Below are positions 1 to 8,178 of a stretch of 47,966 bases of DNA, piece after piece. Below the pieces are notes generated by a model. That model searched no databases and was not told the DNA's origin. It worked only from the letters and a program-made list of their open reading frames with translations. The stretch is from Pseudomonadales bacterium (GTDB taxonomy: Bacteria > Pseudomonadota > Gammaproteobacteria > Pseudomonadales > Azotimanducaceae): contig SLQW01000165.1 in NCBI GenBank assembly GCA_007131295.1, positions 1-47,966 on the forward strand, given 5' to 3'. How positions within the stretch are numbered: position 1 is the stretch's first letter; every line of letters starts with the position of its first letter. Position numbers and translations under genes: made by a program.

Positions 1-2
1 AC

Positions 3-161
3 GGCTACGAGATCCGTGGCTTCGATGAAGCGCTGCAGGGGCTCTACGCGACGGCGGCCAGAGCGCGGCTCGAGCGTGCACGGCGTGGGGTGCGGGTGCC
101 TATGGGGTACTCGTCCAGGCCGCTGCCAGGGCGCGGGGCGGCGGCGCTGCAGCCGCCGTGA
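3..161 (+). CDS. C-terminal end of an unidentified protein (partial)
   Basis: An open frame enters from the left edge and stops at TGA 159-161, giving about 52 residues. The first part (GYEIRGFDEALQGLYATAAR) looks like folded protein sequence. The last part is low-complexity, rich in Arg, Gly, Pro and Ala. I do not recognise the family and assign no function. The frame could be spurious, since GC-rich DNA stays open easily; only the sequence to the left can decide. Confidence 0.35.
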   Translation, partial: GYEIRGFDEALQGLYATAARARLERARRGVRVPMGYSSRPLPGRGAAALQPP

Positions 162-298
162 GCGCTCATGAGGTAGCTTGTCAGAGTTCTTGCTGAAACT
201 GAGCAGTGGTTCATATTCCGAACGCGGACCACGTCCGGTTGGATCGCGACGCGCGTGCTTTGCTTCAGGTACTTGCGATCTGCTGCTACTACGCCACC

Positions 299-1168
299 AT
301 GCCGACGCCGTTTTCACCGCTCCGATCTGCTGCCGTAGGGCTGGGGGCTCTGCTTCTCATCCTGGCCGGTCCTCTCGCTGCCCAGCAGCGCATTTGGGAG
401 CCGGAGGTCTACAGCACTGCAAGGTTCGACGATAACCGTATGGTTGCAGCTGCCGGCCTTTTGGTTCCCTTCGCGCAGCGCTCGGATCGTTTGCTGTTCG
501 CAGATGCCCGCGGGCACCTTAACGAATACAACGCCTGGGAGGGCGACTTCGGATTCGGCTACCGTCGCCTGCTGGCCGAGGGCAGAACGCTGGTGGGCGG
601 CTACGGCTATGTGGACGAAACGCGCAGCGAACTTGGTAACGGCTACCAGAAAGTCATGGTGGGATTGGAGCTGCAGGGCGAACGCTGGAGTGCGCGGGGA
701 CACTCCTATTTCGTTGGCGATGCCGGCTCCGGTGTCCTCGCGCGTGGGCTGCAGGCGCCGGCCGCCGCGCAGATCTCCGAACGCGGTATGGATGGCTGGG
801 ACGTGGAGTGGGGCAGCAGATTACCCATTGCCATCAAAGCCCAAGAGCTCTGGCTCTATGCTGCGTACTACCGCTTCGACGCGTCGGGATGGGAAGCGGC
901 GGAGGGCCCTCGCGTGCGCTTGGACTGGCGGGTTCCGCTTGACTGGGTCGCGCCCGGTGCCCGCGTTGGGTTTGGTCTGCAATGGCAGCAGGACGATCTG
1001 CGCGGCGGGCAGGAGTTCGCCTCTATCCGCTTTCAGCTGCCGATGAATGGGCGGATGTCCGGTATGCACAGCGCCATGCGGGTCAACCACTGGAGTCGCT
1101 CACGAATGGCGGAGCCGCCAGAGCGCGGCATGGACGTAGTGACCGGCGTGCGCGGCCCGGGCGCGTGA
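299..1168 (+). CDS. Outer-membrane beta-barrel protein, inverse-autotransporter (intimin/invasin) type
   Basis: Predicted 289-residue secreted protein. I chose the ATG at 299 over an in-frame start at 206 because it opens directly into a signal peptide: a basic N-terminus, the hydrophobic run AVGLGALLLILAGPLAA and a likely cleavage site before QQ. The mature part alternates aromatic and polar residues as beta-strands do. The segment FGFGYRRLL, then GGYGYVDE, then MVGLELQGERWSARGHSYF resembles the inverse-autotransporter barrel of intimins and invasins. There it anchors an exported passenger in the outer membrane. No passenger or Ig-like repeats follow, so this is an orphan barrel with unknown cargo. 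It lies just outside the 3' end of the tmRNA gene, a common border for acquired DNA. The barrel class is fairly likely; function is not known. Confidence 0.6.
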   Translation: MPTPFSPLRSAAVGLGALLLILAGPLAAQQRIWEPEVYSTARFDDNRMVAAAGLLVPFAQRSDRLLFADARGHLNEYNAWEGDFGFGYRRLLAEGRTLVGGYGYVDETRSELGNGYQKVMVGLELQGERWSARGHSYFVGDAGSGVLARGLQAPAAAQISERGMDGWDVEWGSRLPIAIKAQELWLYAAYYRFDASGWEAAEGPRVRLDWRVPLDWVAPGARVGFGLQWQQDDLRGGQEFASIRFQLPMNGRMSGMHSAMRVNHWSRSRMAEPPERGMDVVTGVRGPGA

Positions 1169-1280
1169 GTGAGGGCTGAATCGGGTAGGGGTCTTTGTCT
1201 GCGGGAGACGGCCCGCCTTCGCCTGCGGCTACGGCGTGGCAACCTTCCCCTTCGGGTTCGACTTGGCTTGCCAAGCCGAC

Positions 1281-1304
1281 GCTCCGGCGCCTTTGCGCCG
1301 GAGC
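1281..1304. other. Perfect 10-bp hairpin beyond the tmRNA 3' end
   Basis: GCTCCGGCGC, a CTTT loop and GCGCCGGAGC form a perfect stem, starting 7 bases past the mature tmRNA 3' end on the minus strand. A smaller stem (CTTGG-CTTG-CCAAG) follows at about 1262-1275. There is no T-run, so it is not a classical intrinsic terminator. It may end or protect the precursor RNA before 3' trimming. Confidence 0.4.
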
Positions 1305-1310
1305 GAAGGT

Positions 1311-1669
1311 TGGTGGAGGCGGCGGGAATCGAACCCGCGTCCGCCAGCATTCAGCCTTCGGTTCTACATGCTTAGTCTCGCCGTTTCGTTTAACCCGATC
1401 AGCGCCGACGGACAGGCTCTGCTCAGGCGATCCCGATTGGTTTTAACGGTTCGGCTCCGGGCGAAGCCTCCCCGCGATCCTGTGTTCAGCGACCTCGTGG
1501 ATCCACCCACAGGCAGGTGTCACCTCGAGGCTCACGGCTTATTAGGCCGCGAGAGCGTAGTTGTCGTCGTTGGCAACTATATTGGTTGCAGACTTTGATT
1601 TACGAGAGTGTCTACCCTCTCGGCATGCACCTAGGGCCTCCTCACCGACGTCGAATCCAGGTCGCCCCC
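1311..1669 (-). ncRNA. ssrA: tmRNA (transfer-messenger RNA)
   Basis: Rescues ribosomes stalled on broken mRNAs and tags the nascent peptide for proteolysis, working with SmpB encoded just upstream. The 5' end GGGGGCGACCTGGATTCGAC (1669 downward) and the 3' end ...CGCCTCCACCA pair as a 7-bp acceptor stem with one G-T wobble, and CCA is encoded. The T-arm GGGTTCGATTCCCG is present. The tag frame begins at the GCC resume codon (1574-1572), encodes ANDDNYALAA and ends at TAA 1544-1542. The LAA end is the usual ClpXP/ClpAP degron. Total length is 359 nt, normal for a one-piece tmRNA. Confidence 0.97.
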
Positions 1670-1824
1670 GGAAACATTCGCCGCCCGAAGGCCAGGGCGA
1701 CTTCAAAGAGTAACATGAGGGCGAATGAACCGATATCAAGGGGTGGACGTTCGGTGCGTCCGGCTGCGCCGGCCAGCACGCTCCCACAGGACCCGACGAG
1801 CGAAGGTTGGTCTCAACGCCGCCG

Positions 1825-2301
1825 TCAGGCGCTGTGCTTGAGCAGCCGTTCCTTCTCCCGCGCCCAGTCCTTGTCCTTGCTGTCCTGGCGTTTGTCGTGC
1901 TGCTTCTTGCCCTTCGCAAGGCCGATCTCGCACTTCACGTGGGGACCTTTCCAATACAGGGCCGTGGCGACGCAGGTGTACCCCTTGGCGGAGGTGGCAC
2001 CGAATATGCGCGCCAACTCGTCCTTGTTGAGCAGCAGCTTGCGCACGCGCTTCGGATCCACCGCTTCGTGGGTAGAGGCACTCGAGAGCGGACTGAAGTG
2101 TGCGCCATGCAGCCATGCTTCGCCGTTGTGAATCTGCACGAAGCTGTCCACCAGCTGCGCCTTGCCCGCTCGCAGGCTCTTGACCTCCCAGCCTTCGAGG
2201 ACCATGCCAGCCTCGAAGCGCTGATCGATGTGGTAGTCGAACTTGGCTCGGCGATTGACGGCGATGGTGCTGCCGCCGGGCTTGGAAATCTTTTTGCTCA
2301 T
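1825..2301 (-). CDS. smpB: SsrA-binding protein SmpB
   Basis: A 158-residue OB-fold protein that binds tmRNA and carries it to stalled ribosomes. The start at 2301 gives the canonical N-terminus [10 protein letters not shown]. Family hallmarks visible are [14 protein letters not shown], the [13 protein letters not shown] strand region and the basic C-terminal tail [18 protein letters not shown], which enters the mRNA channel. It lies directly upstream of ssrA on the same strand, the classic pairing. There is no Shine-Dalgarno sequence before the ATG. Instead TATAAT lies six bases upstream, which would make the mRNA leaderless if used. Confidence 0.96.
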   Translation of the reverse strand: MSKKISKPGGSTIAVNRRAKFDYHIDQRFEAGMVLEGWEVKSLRAGKAQLVDSFVQIHNGEAWLHGAHFSPLSSASTHEAVDPKRVRKLLLNKDELARIFGATSAKGYTCVATALYWKGPHVKCEIGLAKGKKQHDKRQDSKDKDWAREKERLLKHSA

Positions 2302-2307
2302 CGCATC

Positions 2308-2313
2308 ATTATA
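2308..2313 (-). promoter_or_regulatory. Candidate -10 element of smpB (TATAAT)
   Basis: A perfect TATAAT on the minus strand, then the six bases GATGCG, then the smpB ATG at 2301. Normal spacing would put +1 on the A of the start codon. The -35 region is poor (about TGGGTT), so this rests on one hexamer. Confidence 0.35.
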
Positions 2314-2491
2314 GGGGCGGCGTACCCGGAAACCCACGAGCGTCGGCTGTGGGGGCAGCGGAGCCTTCCAGAGGCGTGGCCTGAACTTGCTTGAGGGGGG
2401 TCGGTAAAAGCCGCACAATCGCGCGGGTTCCGGCGCGGGGGCGCCGGCCTGCGGCGCGCATGCGCGCAATCTCCGATAAGGAAACCATTAC

Positions 2492-3865
2492 ATGGCGTTA
2501 GGCGGGGACACTTCCCGACACGGTATGTGGAGCAGCCGCTGGATGTTCATCCTGGCGGCAGCGGGTTCGGCAGTCGGTCTCGGCAACATCTGGCGCTTCC
2601 CTTTCATCGCCGGCGACAACGGTGGCGGCGCCTTCATCCTCGTCTATCTGGTCTGCATCTTCCTGATCGGCATTCCGATCATGATGGCAGAGGTGTTGAT
2701 GGGGCGTGAGGTCCGTTCCAGCCCGATCAACACGCTGCGAAGGCTCGTCACGGTTTCCAAAGCCAGCCCCGCCTGGATTCTGATCGGCTGGATGGGGGTG
2801 GTGGCCGGGTTCTTCATCCTGTCGTTCTACGCGGTCATCGCCGGCTGGGCGATGGACTACGTGCTGGTGACCGCGCAGGGGACGTTCGAGGGGGCAACTT
2901 CCGCCACGGCCTCCGCCACGTTCAACAGCTTCCTCGAGTCGCCGCTGCAGCTCATGTTGTGGCAGACCCTCTTCATGATCATCACGGTTTGGATCGTGGC
3001 GCGCGGGGTGTCTGGAGGCCTGGAGCTGGCGATCCGCGTCTTCATGCCGATGCTGTTCATCCTGCTGGTGGTCATGCTCGGCTACTCGATCACCACCGGC
3101 GGTTTTGGCGAGGCCACCGAGTTCATGTTCCGCTTCGAGTGGGATCGCATGGGTGTGGAGGGCGTGCTCGCTGCGATGGGGCAGGCGTTCTTCACGCTCA
3201 GTCTCGGGATGGGGGCGATCATGGCCTACGGTGCCTACGTCCCGAGCCAGGCGTCGGTGCCTGGAACGGTCACCATCATCGCCATGCTCGATACGGTGGT
3301 CGCGATTGCTGCGGGGCTCGTGATCTTCTCCATCGTCTTCGCCAACGGACTCGAGCCCGGCCAGGGGCCAGGCCTGATGTTCATTACCCTGCCGCTCGCG
3401 TTCGGGCAGATGCCCATGGGTACGCTGTTCGGCACCGTGTTTTTCGTGCTCGTGAGCTTCGCGGCGATCACCTCGGCGATCTCACTCATCGAGCCTGCTC
3501 TGGCCTTTCTCGTGGAGGAGTACAACGCCGTCCGCTCGCGGGTTGCGATCAGCCTCGGGGTGATTACCTGGGTGCTGGGCCTCGGCACCGTGTTCTCCTT
3601 CAATGTCTGGGCGGACGTACACTTGATCGGCGAACGCACCTTCTTCGATCTGCTGGACTACCTCACCAACAACATCATGCTGCCGCTCGGTGGCCTCCTG
3701 ATGGGCCTGTTCGTGGGCTGGGTGCTGCCGCGGAAACTGGTCTCGGAGCAGCTGCAGATGTCGTCGGCGGCGCTGCAGGCGTGGTTCGTGGCCGTGCGCT
3801 TCATTGCGCCGATCGGTGTGGCCACCGTGTTCGTATACACGATTCTTCGTGGAATCCTGGGTTGA
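2492..3865 (+). CDS. Sodium-dependent transporter, neurotransmitter:sodium symporter family
   Basis: A 457-residue inner-membrane protein with about eleven to twelve hydrophobic segments, of the size and type of bacterial LeuT-fold NSS transporters. The first helix has the family signature GSAVGLGNIWRFPF (GNIWRFPF at 31-38) followed by GDNGGGAF, the unwound region that binds Na+ and substrate in LeuT. Such proteins import amino acids or related compounds with sodium; the substrate cannot be read from sequence. AAGGAA upstream of the ATG is a good ribosome site. It sits between smpB and ratA, which are usually adjacent, and its stop directly abuts the ratA frame, so it is probably co-transcribed with ratA and rnfH. 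Confidence 0.9.
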   Translation: MALGGDTSRHGMWSSRWMFILAAAGSAVGLGNIWRFPFIAGDNGGGAFILVYLVCIFLIGIPIMMAEVLMGREVRSSPINTLRRLVTVSKASPAWILIGWMGVVAGFFILSFYAVIAGWAMDYVLVTAQGTFEGATSATASATFNSFLESPLQLMLWQTLFMIITVWIVARGVSGGLELAIRVFMPMLFILLVVMLGYSITTGGFGEATEFMFRFEWDRMGVEGVLAAMGQAFFTLSLGMGAIMAYGAYVPSQASVPGTVTIIAMLDTVVAIAAGLVIFSIVFANGLEPGQGPGLMFITLPLAFGQMPMGTLFGTVFFVLVSFAAITSAISLIEPALAFLVEEYNAVRSRVAISLGVITWVLGLGTVFSFNVWADVHLIGERTFFDLLDYLTNNIMLPLGGLLMGLFVGWVLPRKLVSEQLQMSSAALQAWFVAVRFIAPIGVATVFVYTILRGILG

Positions 3866-3874
3866 TTGCCTGAC

Positions 3875-4315
3875 GTGCCTCGTATCACCCGCAGTGCGCT
3901 CGTGCCGTACTCGGCGCGGGCCATGTTCGATCTGGTGAACGACATCGAACGCTACCCGGAATTCCTGCCCTGGTGCGCCGGCGCTTCGGTTGAGCGCCGC
4001 TCAGAGCATGAGGTGGTCGCCACGCTGGCGATTCGCCGTGCGGGACTCAAGCAAAGCTTCACGACCCGAAACCAATTGGACCCACCAGAGCGTGTCACGC
4101 TGGAACTGGTCGATGGCCCCTTCGAGTACTTCGAAGGGGCCTGGCAGTTCACGCCACTGTCCGCGAGTGCCTGCAAGGTTGCCCTGGATCTCGACTTCGA
4201 GTACGCCGGGCGCCTGATGCGGGCGGCGCTCGGCCCTGTGTTCAATCGCTCAGCCGACGCCATGGTGGACGCGTTTTGTGCCCGCGCCCAGGACTTGGGG
4301 GCCCGACGCGGATGA
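3875..4315 (+). CDS. ratA: RatA / Coq10-type START-domain protein
   Basis: A 146-residue protein of the SRPBCC/polyketide-cyclase fold, matching E. coli RatA: MFDLVNDIERYPEFLPWC near the start, and FEYFEGAWQFTP and VALDLDFEYAGRLM later. RatA has been reported to block 70S assembly by binding 50S subunits, while mitochondrial Coq10 homologues bind ubiquinone, so the physiological role is debated. I prefer the GTG at 3875 (MPRITRSALVPYS), which fits family N-termini; a TTG at 3866 in the same frame would add three residues. The stop overlaps the rnfH start as ATGA, indicating translational coupling. Confidence 0.9.
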   Translation: MPRITRSALVPYSARAMFDLVNDIERYPEFLPWCAGASVERRSEHEVVATLAIRRAGLKQSFTTRNQLDPPERVTLELVDGPFEYFEGAWQFTPLSASACKVALDLDFEYAGRLMRAALGPVFNRSADAMVDAFCARAQDLGARRG

Positions 4316-4617
4316 GCGATGACGATCTCATTACTGTGGAGGTGGCCTACGCACGACCGGACGTGCAGTGCCTCTTGGAGGTGAAGGTATTGCCGGGCAC
4401 TACGCTGGTCGATGTGGTGCGCCGCTCGGGCATGCTCGAGCGCTTTCCAGAGATCGACATCGACGCTGCGGTGTTCGGCATCTTCGGGCGAGTGGTGAAA
4501 AACCCGCTACACGTGGTCCATCCATTCGACCGAGTGGAGATATACCGGCCGCTGCCGAACGACCCGAAGGACCTGCGGGCGGCTCGCGCGCAAGCGCAGC
4601 GCGCAAAGGAGGAGTGA
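4312..4617 (+). CDS. rnfH: RnfH family ubiquitin-like protein (RatB)
   Basis: A 101-residue protein of the RnfH family with a beta-grasp fold. Visible hallmarks are ITVEVAYARPD, LEVKVLPGTTL, FGIFGRVV and the highly conserved DRVEIYRPLPNDPKDLR near the C-terminus. The biochemical role is not settled; the gene pairs with ratA across gammaproteobacteria and was once treated as its antitoxin, which has not held up well. It begins inside the ratA stop codon (ATGA), so the two are read as a unit. The C-terminus is basic and rich in Ala and Arg. It converges on bamE, with nine bases between them. Confidence 0.92.
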   Translation: MSDDDLITVEVAYARPDVQCLLEVKVLPGTTLVDVVRRSGMLERFPEIDIDAAVFGIFGRVVKNPLHVVHPFDRVEIYRPLPNDPKDLRAARAQAQRAKEE

Positions 4618-4626
4618 GCAGCGCAG

Positions 4627-5046
4627 TCAGTCTTCCGCGAAGGTGTCTACCGCTTCCTGCAGCGCGGCATCCTGGACGACCTGCGCCTCACTGGGCGCGA
4701 AATCGCCCTCGAAGCGGGTCAGGGCATCACCGTCGAAAAACAGCGACAGGCGCTGCTGGCGCCGGGGCTGCGCGCCCACCTGGATCGTGTAGAGGTAGTC
4801 CCAGCGCTCGTCGCGAAAGGTATTGCCGAGAACCGGCTCGCCCATGATGAATTGCACTTGGCGCCGCGTCATGCCGGGGCGCAGGCGATCTACCATGTCC
4901 TGGGTGATGACGTTGCCCTGCTGAATGGTGACGCGGTGCACCGGCGGAATTCCCAGATTGCGCCACTCGAAGTTGCGCACGGCCGCGCAACCCGGAAGCA
5001 GGGCCAGGGCGAGAGTTAGCACAACAGGGCGCAACAGCAACGACAT
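4627..5046 (-). CDS. bamE: Outer-membrane assembly lipoprotein BamE
   Basis: A 139-residue lipoprotein of the SmpA/OmlA family, a non-essential part of the BAM complex that folds outer-membrane proteins. The start at 5046 gives a lipoprotein signal peptide with lipobox LLPGC. A start at 5109 in the same frame would add 21 residues ahead of the signal and is unlikely. The mature domain has [35 protein letters not shown] and RWDYLYTI, all BamE hallmarks. The acidic tail after the fold is short. It follows recN on the same strand, as in many relatives, and converges on rnfH. Confidence 0.95.
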   Translation of the reverse strand: MSLLLRPVVLTLALALLPGCAAVRNFEWRNLGIPPVHRVTIQQGNVITQDMVDRLRPGMTRRQVQFIMGEPVLGNTFRDERWDYLYTIQVGAQPRRQQRLSLFFDGDALTRFEGDFAPSEAQVVQDAALQEAVDTFAED

Positions 5047-5105
5047 GCGCAGAGGCTTCTGCAGGTAAGACAGCGTCGAATGATAGCGGGTTGCGTCGGT
5101 TCGGG

Positions 5106-6785
5106 TCACGCCCCCACCGCACGGCGGCGCATTTCGCTGGCGTGGGCACGGGTCTGCTCGGTGACTTCGACGCCGCCGAGCATGCGCGCGAGCTCGGCAA
5201 CGCGGGCGTCCTCCTCGAGCGTGTGAATGCGGATGCGGGCCGCCTCCTGATCCGATTTTTCCACGGCCAGATGCTGGTGGGCCAGGGCGGCCACCTGGGG
5301 CAGATGGGTGACGGCAAGGACCTGGGTGTTTTCGCCGAGGCTGCGCAGGAGCTGTCCGACCACCTCTGCAGTGCGCCCTCCGATGCCCACGTCTGCCTCG
5401 TCCAGAATCAATGACGGTACCCGGCTGGTGGCGGCGGTCACTACCTGGATCGCGAGACTGATGCGCGAGAGTTCGCCGCCGGAAGCGATCTTGCCCAGCG
5501 GGCCTGGGGCGATGCCTTTGTTGGCACTCACCCGGAACTCCACCCTTTCCAGTCCGGCGGGCCCGCAGTCCTCGTCGGCGACAGGTTCGAGCTCCACCTC
5601 GAAGCGCGCGTGCTTCATGCCGAGCTGCGTCAGCTGCGCAGTTACCGTCGCCTCCAAACGCTTCGCGGCCTCTTTTCGAGCTGCGGATAGCTGACGGGCT
5701 GCATCCAGCAGGGCGAGGCGGGCCGCTTCGGCCTCGGCGGCCAGAACTTCCGAGCGCTCCTCGCTGCTGCTGAGGCTCTCCAGTTCGGCGGCGATGTCCT
5801 CCCGCAGTGGCGCCAGCGCTTCCGGTCGTATCCGGTGCTTCCGGGCGAGGTCGTGAAGTGCCCCGAGACGCGCATCGATGACCTCGAGTCGCTGCGGATC
5901 GGGCTCGAGCATCGCCGCGTAACGCCGCAGCTCCGCCGTGGCCTCCTCGCCGCTGACGCGCGCCGTCTCGATCAGCTCCCTGGCACTCGCAAGCGCCGGA
6001 TGGTCATCGTCAATGGCCTCAAGCTCCTGCTGTAGCCTGCCTAGGCGGGCGGTGATCGCATCGTCTTCCTCGTCTAGTCCCGCCAGAGTGCTGGCCAGCC
6101 GGCGTGCATGCTCCTCGGCATGGGCAAGCCGCTTCTGCTCTGCGACCAGCTCCGCGTACTCATCTGTGTCCGGCTCTACGGCGTCGAGTTCGTCGAGCTG
6201 ATACTGCAGCAGCGCGCGGCGTTCGTTGCTCTCAGCGTGGGCACGCGCGAGCGCCTCGAGTTCGTCGAGGAGCGCCCGCCAGTGGCCGTGAGCGTCAGCC
6301 ACTTCCCGGGCAAGAGGCGCATGGCCACCATACTCGTCCAGCAGAAGGCGCTGGATATCGCGCCGCAGCAGCGACTGGTGGGCGTGCTGGGAGTGGATGT
6401 CGATGAGCTGTGCGGCGAGCGCGCGAACGTCCTGCAGCGTGACGGGACGGCCGTTGACGTAGGCCCGCGAACGCCCGTCCGCCCCGAGGGTCCGCCGCAG
6501 CAGACAGAATTCGGGCGCATCCGGGTCTGTGAGTTCGCGCTCACTAAGCCACGTCTGGGCGGCGTCGATGTCAGAAACGTCGAATTCGGCACAGAGGTCG
6601 GCGCTGCTGGCGCCGGTACGGATCAGGTCGACGCTTGCGCGGTCGCCTAGGATCAGGCCCAGGGCGTCGAGCATGATGGACTTGCCCGCGCCGGTCTCTC
6701 CGGTGATGGCAGAGAAACCAGAACGGAAGTCCACGCTGATTCTGTCTGCCAGGGCGAAGTCCTTGATGTCGAGGCGGATCAGCAT
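5106..6785 (-). CDS. recN: DNA repair protein RecN
   Basis: A 559-residue SMC-like ATPase that helps mend double-strand breaks. Walker A is GETGAGKS at residues 29-36, and Walker B with signature lies near the C-terminus ([13 protein letters not shown], preceded by [14 protein letters not shown]). The long middle, rich in Glu, Ala, Leu and Arg, is the expected antiparallel coiled coil. Length is normal for the family. No LexA box was recognised upstream by eye. In E. coli nadK lies between recN and grpE; here only about 170 bases separate recN from the divergent hrcA, and nadK is absent. Confidence 0.97.
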   Translation of the reverse strand: MLIRLDIKDFALADRISVDFRSGFSAITGETGAGKSIMLDALGLILGDRASVDLIRTGASSADLCAEFDVSDIDAAQTWLSERELTDPDAPEFCLLRRTLGADGRSRAYVNGRPVTLQDVRALAAQLIDIHSQHAHQSLLRRDIQRLLLDEYGGHAPLAREVADAHGHWRALLDELEALARAHAESNERRALLQYQLDELDAVEPDTDEYAELVAEQKRLAHAEEHARRLASTLAGLDEEDDAITARLGRLQQELEAIDDDHPALASARELIETARVSGEEATAELRRYAAMLEPDPQRLEVIDARLGALHDLARKHRIRPEALAPLREDIAAELESLSSSEERSEVLAAEAEAARLALLDAARQLSAARKEAAKRLEATVTAQLTQLGMKHARFEVELEPVADEDCGPAGLERVEFRVSANKGIAPGPLGKIASGGELSRISLAIQVVTAATSRVPSLILDEADVGIGGRTAEVVGQLLRSLGENTQVLAVTHLPQVAALAHQHLAVEKSDQEAARIRIHTLEEDARVAELARMLGGVEVTEQTRAHASEMRRRAVGA

Positions 6786-6956
6786 GGCGATGGCTTCGAG
6801 TGGCCGTGCGCTTCAGCATTCTGCGGTCGCGCTCGCGGCCGCCGCAAGCAGCTGCTGGTGCTTGCACCCGTGCGCGATCGCCCCAATGTGTCAGGAGACG
6901 AGGAAGGCCGTACACTCAGGAAGCCGGGCCCAGTCCAGGCTGGAGGTACGTTGAAC

Positions 6957-8009
6957 GTGAGCATGACCCTGCGCGATGAACCTTTGAACGAGCGGGCAAG
7001 TCTGCTGCTGAAGCTGTTGATCGAGCGCTACATCGACTCCGGGCAGCCGGTGGCATCCAAGACTTTGGCGGCAGAGAGCGACCTCAGCATCTCCTCCGCC
7101 ACGGTGCGCAATGTGATGTCTGAGCTTGAGGGGCTCGGGCTCGTGATCTCGCCGCATACCTCGGCAGGCAAGGTGCCGACGCCGCGCGGGCTGCGTTTCT
7201 TCGTCGACTACCTCATTTCCGTGCAGCCTCTCGACGAGGCTGCCATGGAGAGCCTGCGTGAGCAGCTCACGCCAGAGCTTGGGAGCAAGGAGCTTGCCGC
7301 CACGGCGTCGACGCTGCTTTCGGGCATCACCCGCATGGCGGGCGTCGTGACCTTGCCGAGACGGGAGATCGTCACGCTCAGGCACGTGGAATTTTTGCCT
7401 CTGGCAGGTCAGCGTATTCTGGTCATCCTGGTATTGAACGACCACGAGGTGGAGAACCGCGTCATCCGCACCGAACGCCAGTACGGCGAGGCAGAGCTGA
7501 ACCAGGCGGCCAACTACATCAACCAGCACTTCGTCGGGACTGCCCTTGGCCAGGTCCGAGAGCAGTTGCTATCGGGTATGAAGCGGGACAAGGCGCGCAT
7601 GGACGCGCTGATGGGAGAGATGCTCAAGGTGGCCGCCAGCGCCATCGGCCCGGACGGCTCCCAGGAGGGCGACTACGTGGTGGCGGGAGAGGGCAACCTG
7701 CTGAACTTCGTCACCGGCGAGGACATGGATACGGTTCGCAAGCTGTTCGACGCCTTCGGCCAGAAACGCGACGTGCTGCATCTGCTCGACCGGTGCCTCG
7801 ATGCAGAGGGCGTGCACCTGTTTATCGGCGAGGAGTCGGGATACAAGCCGCTCGGCGATTACTCCCTCGTTACGGCGCCCTACGAACTCGACGGCAGGCT
7901 TGCCGGAGTGCTCGGAGTCATCGGACCCACGCGCATGGCCTACCATCGGGTGATCCCCATCGTCGACGCCACCGCCCGGCTGCTTGGTGCCGCCTTGCGC
8001 GTGCATTGA
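6957..8009 (+). CDS. hrcA: Heat-inducible transcription repressor HrcA
   Basis: Repressor of chaperone genes that binds CIRCE operators and needs GroEL for activity. The winged-helix N-terminus is clear (LLLKLLIERYIDSGQPVASKTLA, split by family as helix then turn; SISSATVRNVMSELEGLGL), with GKVPTPRGLRFFVDYL and a GAF-like C-terminal domain ending GVLGVIGPTRMAYHRVIP. Three starts compete: TTG 6951, GTG 6957 and ATG 6963. GGAGGT at 6942-6947 spaces best to the GTG, giving 350 residues. It leads the grpE-dnaK-dnaJ cluster, yet I find no CIRCE element here, so its operator is probably at groESL elsewhere. Confidence 0.95.
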   Translation: MSMTLRDEPLNERASLLLKLLIERYIDSGQPVASKTLAAESDLSISSATVRNVMSELEGLGLVISPHTSAGKVPTPRGLRFFVDYLISVQPLDEAAMESLREQLTPELGSKELAATASTLLSGITRMAGVVTLPRREIVTLRHVEFLPLAGQRILVILVLNDHEVENRVIRTERQYGEAELNQAANYINQHFVGTALGQVREQLLSGMKRDKARMDALMGEMLKVAASAIGPDGSQEGDYVVAGEGNLLNFVTGEDMDTVRKLFDAFGQKRDVLHLLDRCLDAEGVHLFIGEESGYKPLGDYSLVTAPYELDGRLAGVLGVIGPTRMAYHRVIPIVDATARLLGAALRVH

Positions 8010-8017
8010 TCGGGAAC

Positions 8018-8071
8018 GCGGACGCCGTCGCGGACGCCGTCGCGGACGCCGTCGCGGACGCAGTCGCGGAC
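8018..8071 (+). repeat. 12-bp tandem repeat, about 4.5 copies
   Basis: GCGGACGCCGTC occurs three times exactly, then once as GCGGACGCAGTC, then a partial GCGGAC. The array begins 9 bases after the hrcA stop and ends about 12 bases before the sigma-32-like promoter of grpE. It is non-coding in the hrcA/grpE frames. Copy number is likely to vary between strains. Confidence 0.9.
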
Positions 8072-8083
8072 CCGGGTGCCGGG

Positions 8084-8110
8084 CTTGAACCGCCCGATCA
8101 TCGTCCCCAT
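8084..8110 (+). promoter_or_regulatory. Sigma-32-like heat-shock promoter upstream of grpE
   Basis: CTTGAA (8084-8089), a 15-base spacer and CCCCAT (8105-8110) match the RpoH consensus CTTGAA...CCCCAT. The spacer is close to the 13-14 bases of the E. coli groE and dnaK promoters. It lies about 70 bases upstream of the grpE start and would drive grpE and perhaps dnaK on heat shock. Confidence 0.75.
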
Positions 8111-8178
8111 TGAGAGAGGGTGCGGCGCTCATCGCTGCAGGTGAGCGCTTGTCTCTGAAATGGCACGGAGAGCAACGG

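Noticed and set aside
444-1046. Alternative plus-strand frame inside the barrel gene
   Set aside because: No signal peptide or family match; the overlapping frame has a signal peptide and barrel pattern.
1300-1345. tmRNA 3' end as an attachment site of a mobile element
   Set aside because: No second copy of the ssrA 3' end and no integrase in the window; only the left flank could show it.
6786-8178. CIRCE operator for HrcA
   Set aside because: No TTAGCACTC / GAGTGCTAA pair seen in the hrcA or grpE upstream regions on inspection.
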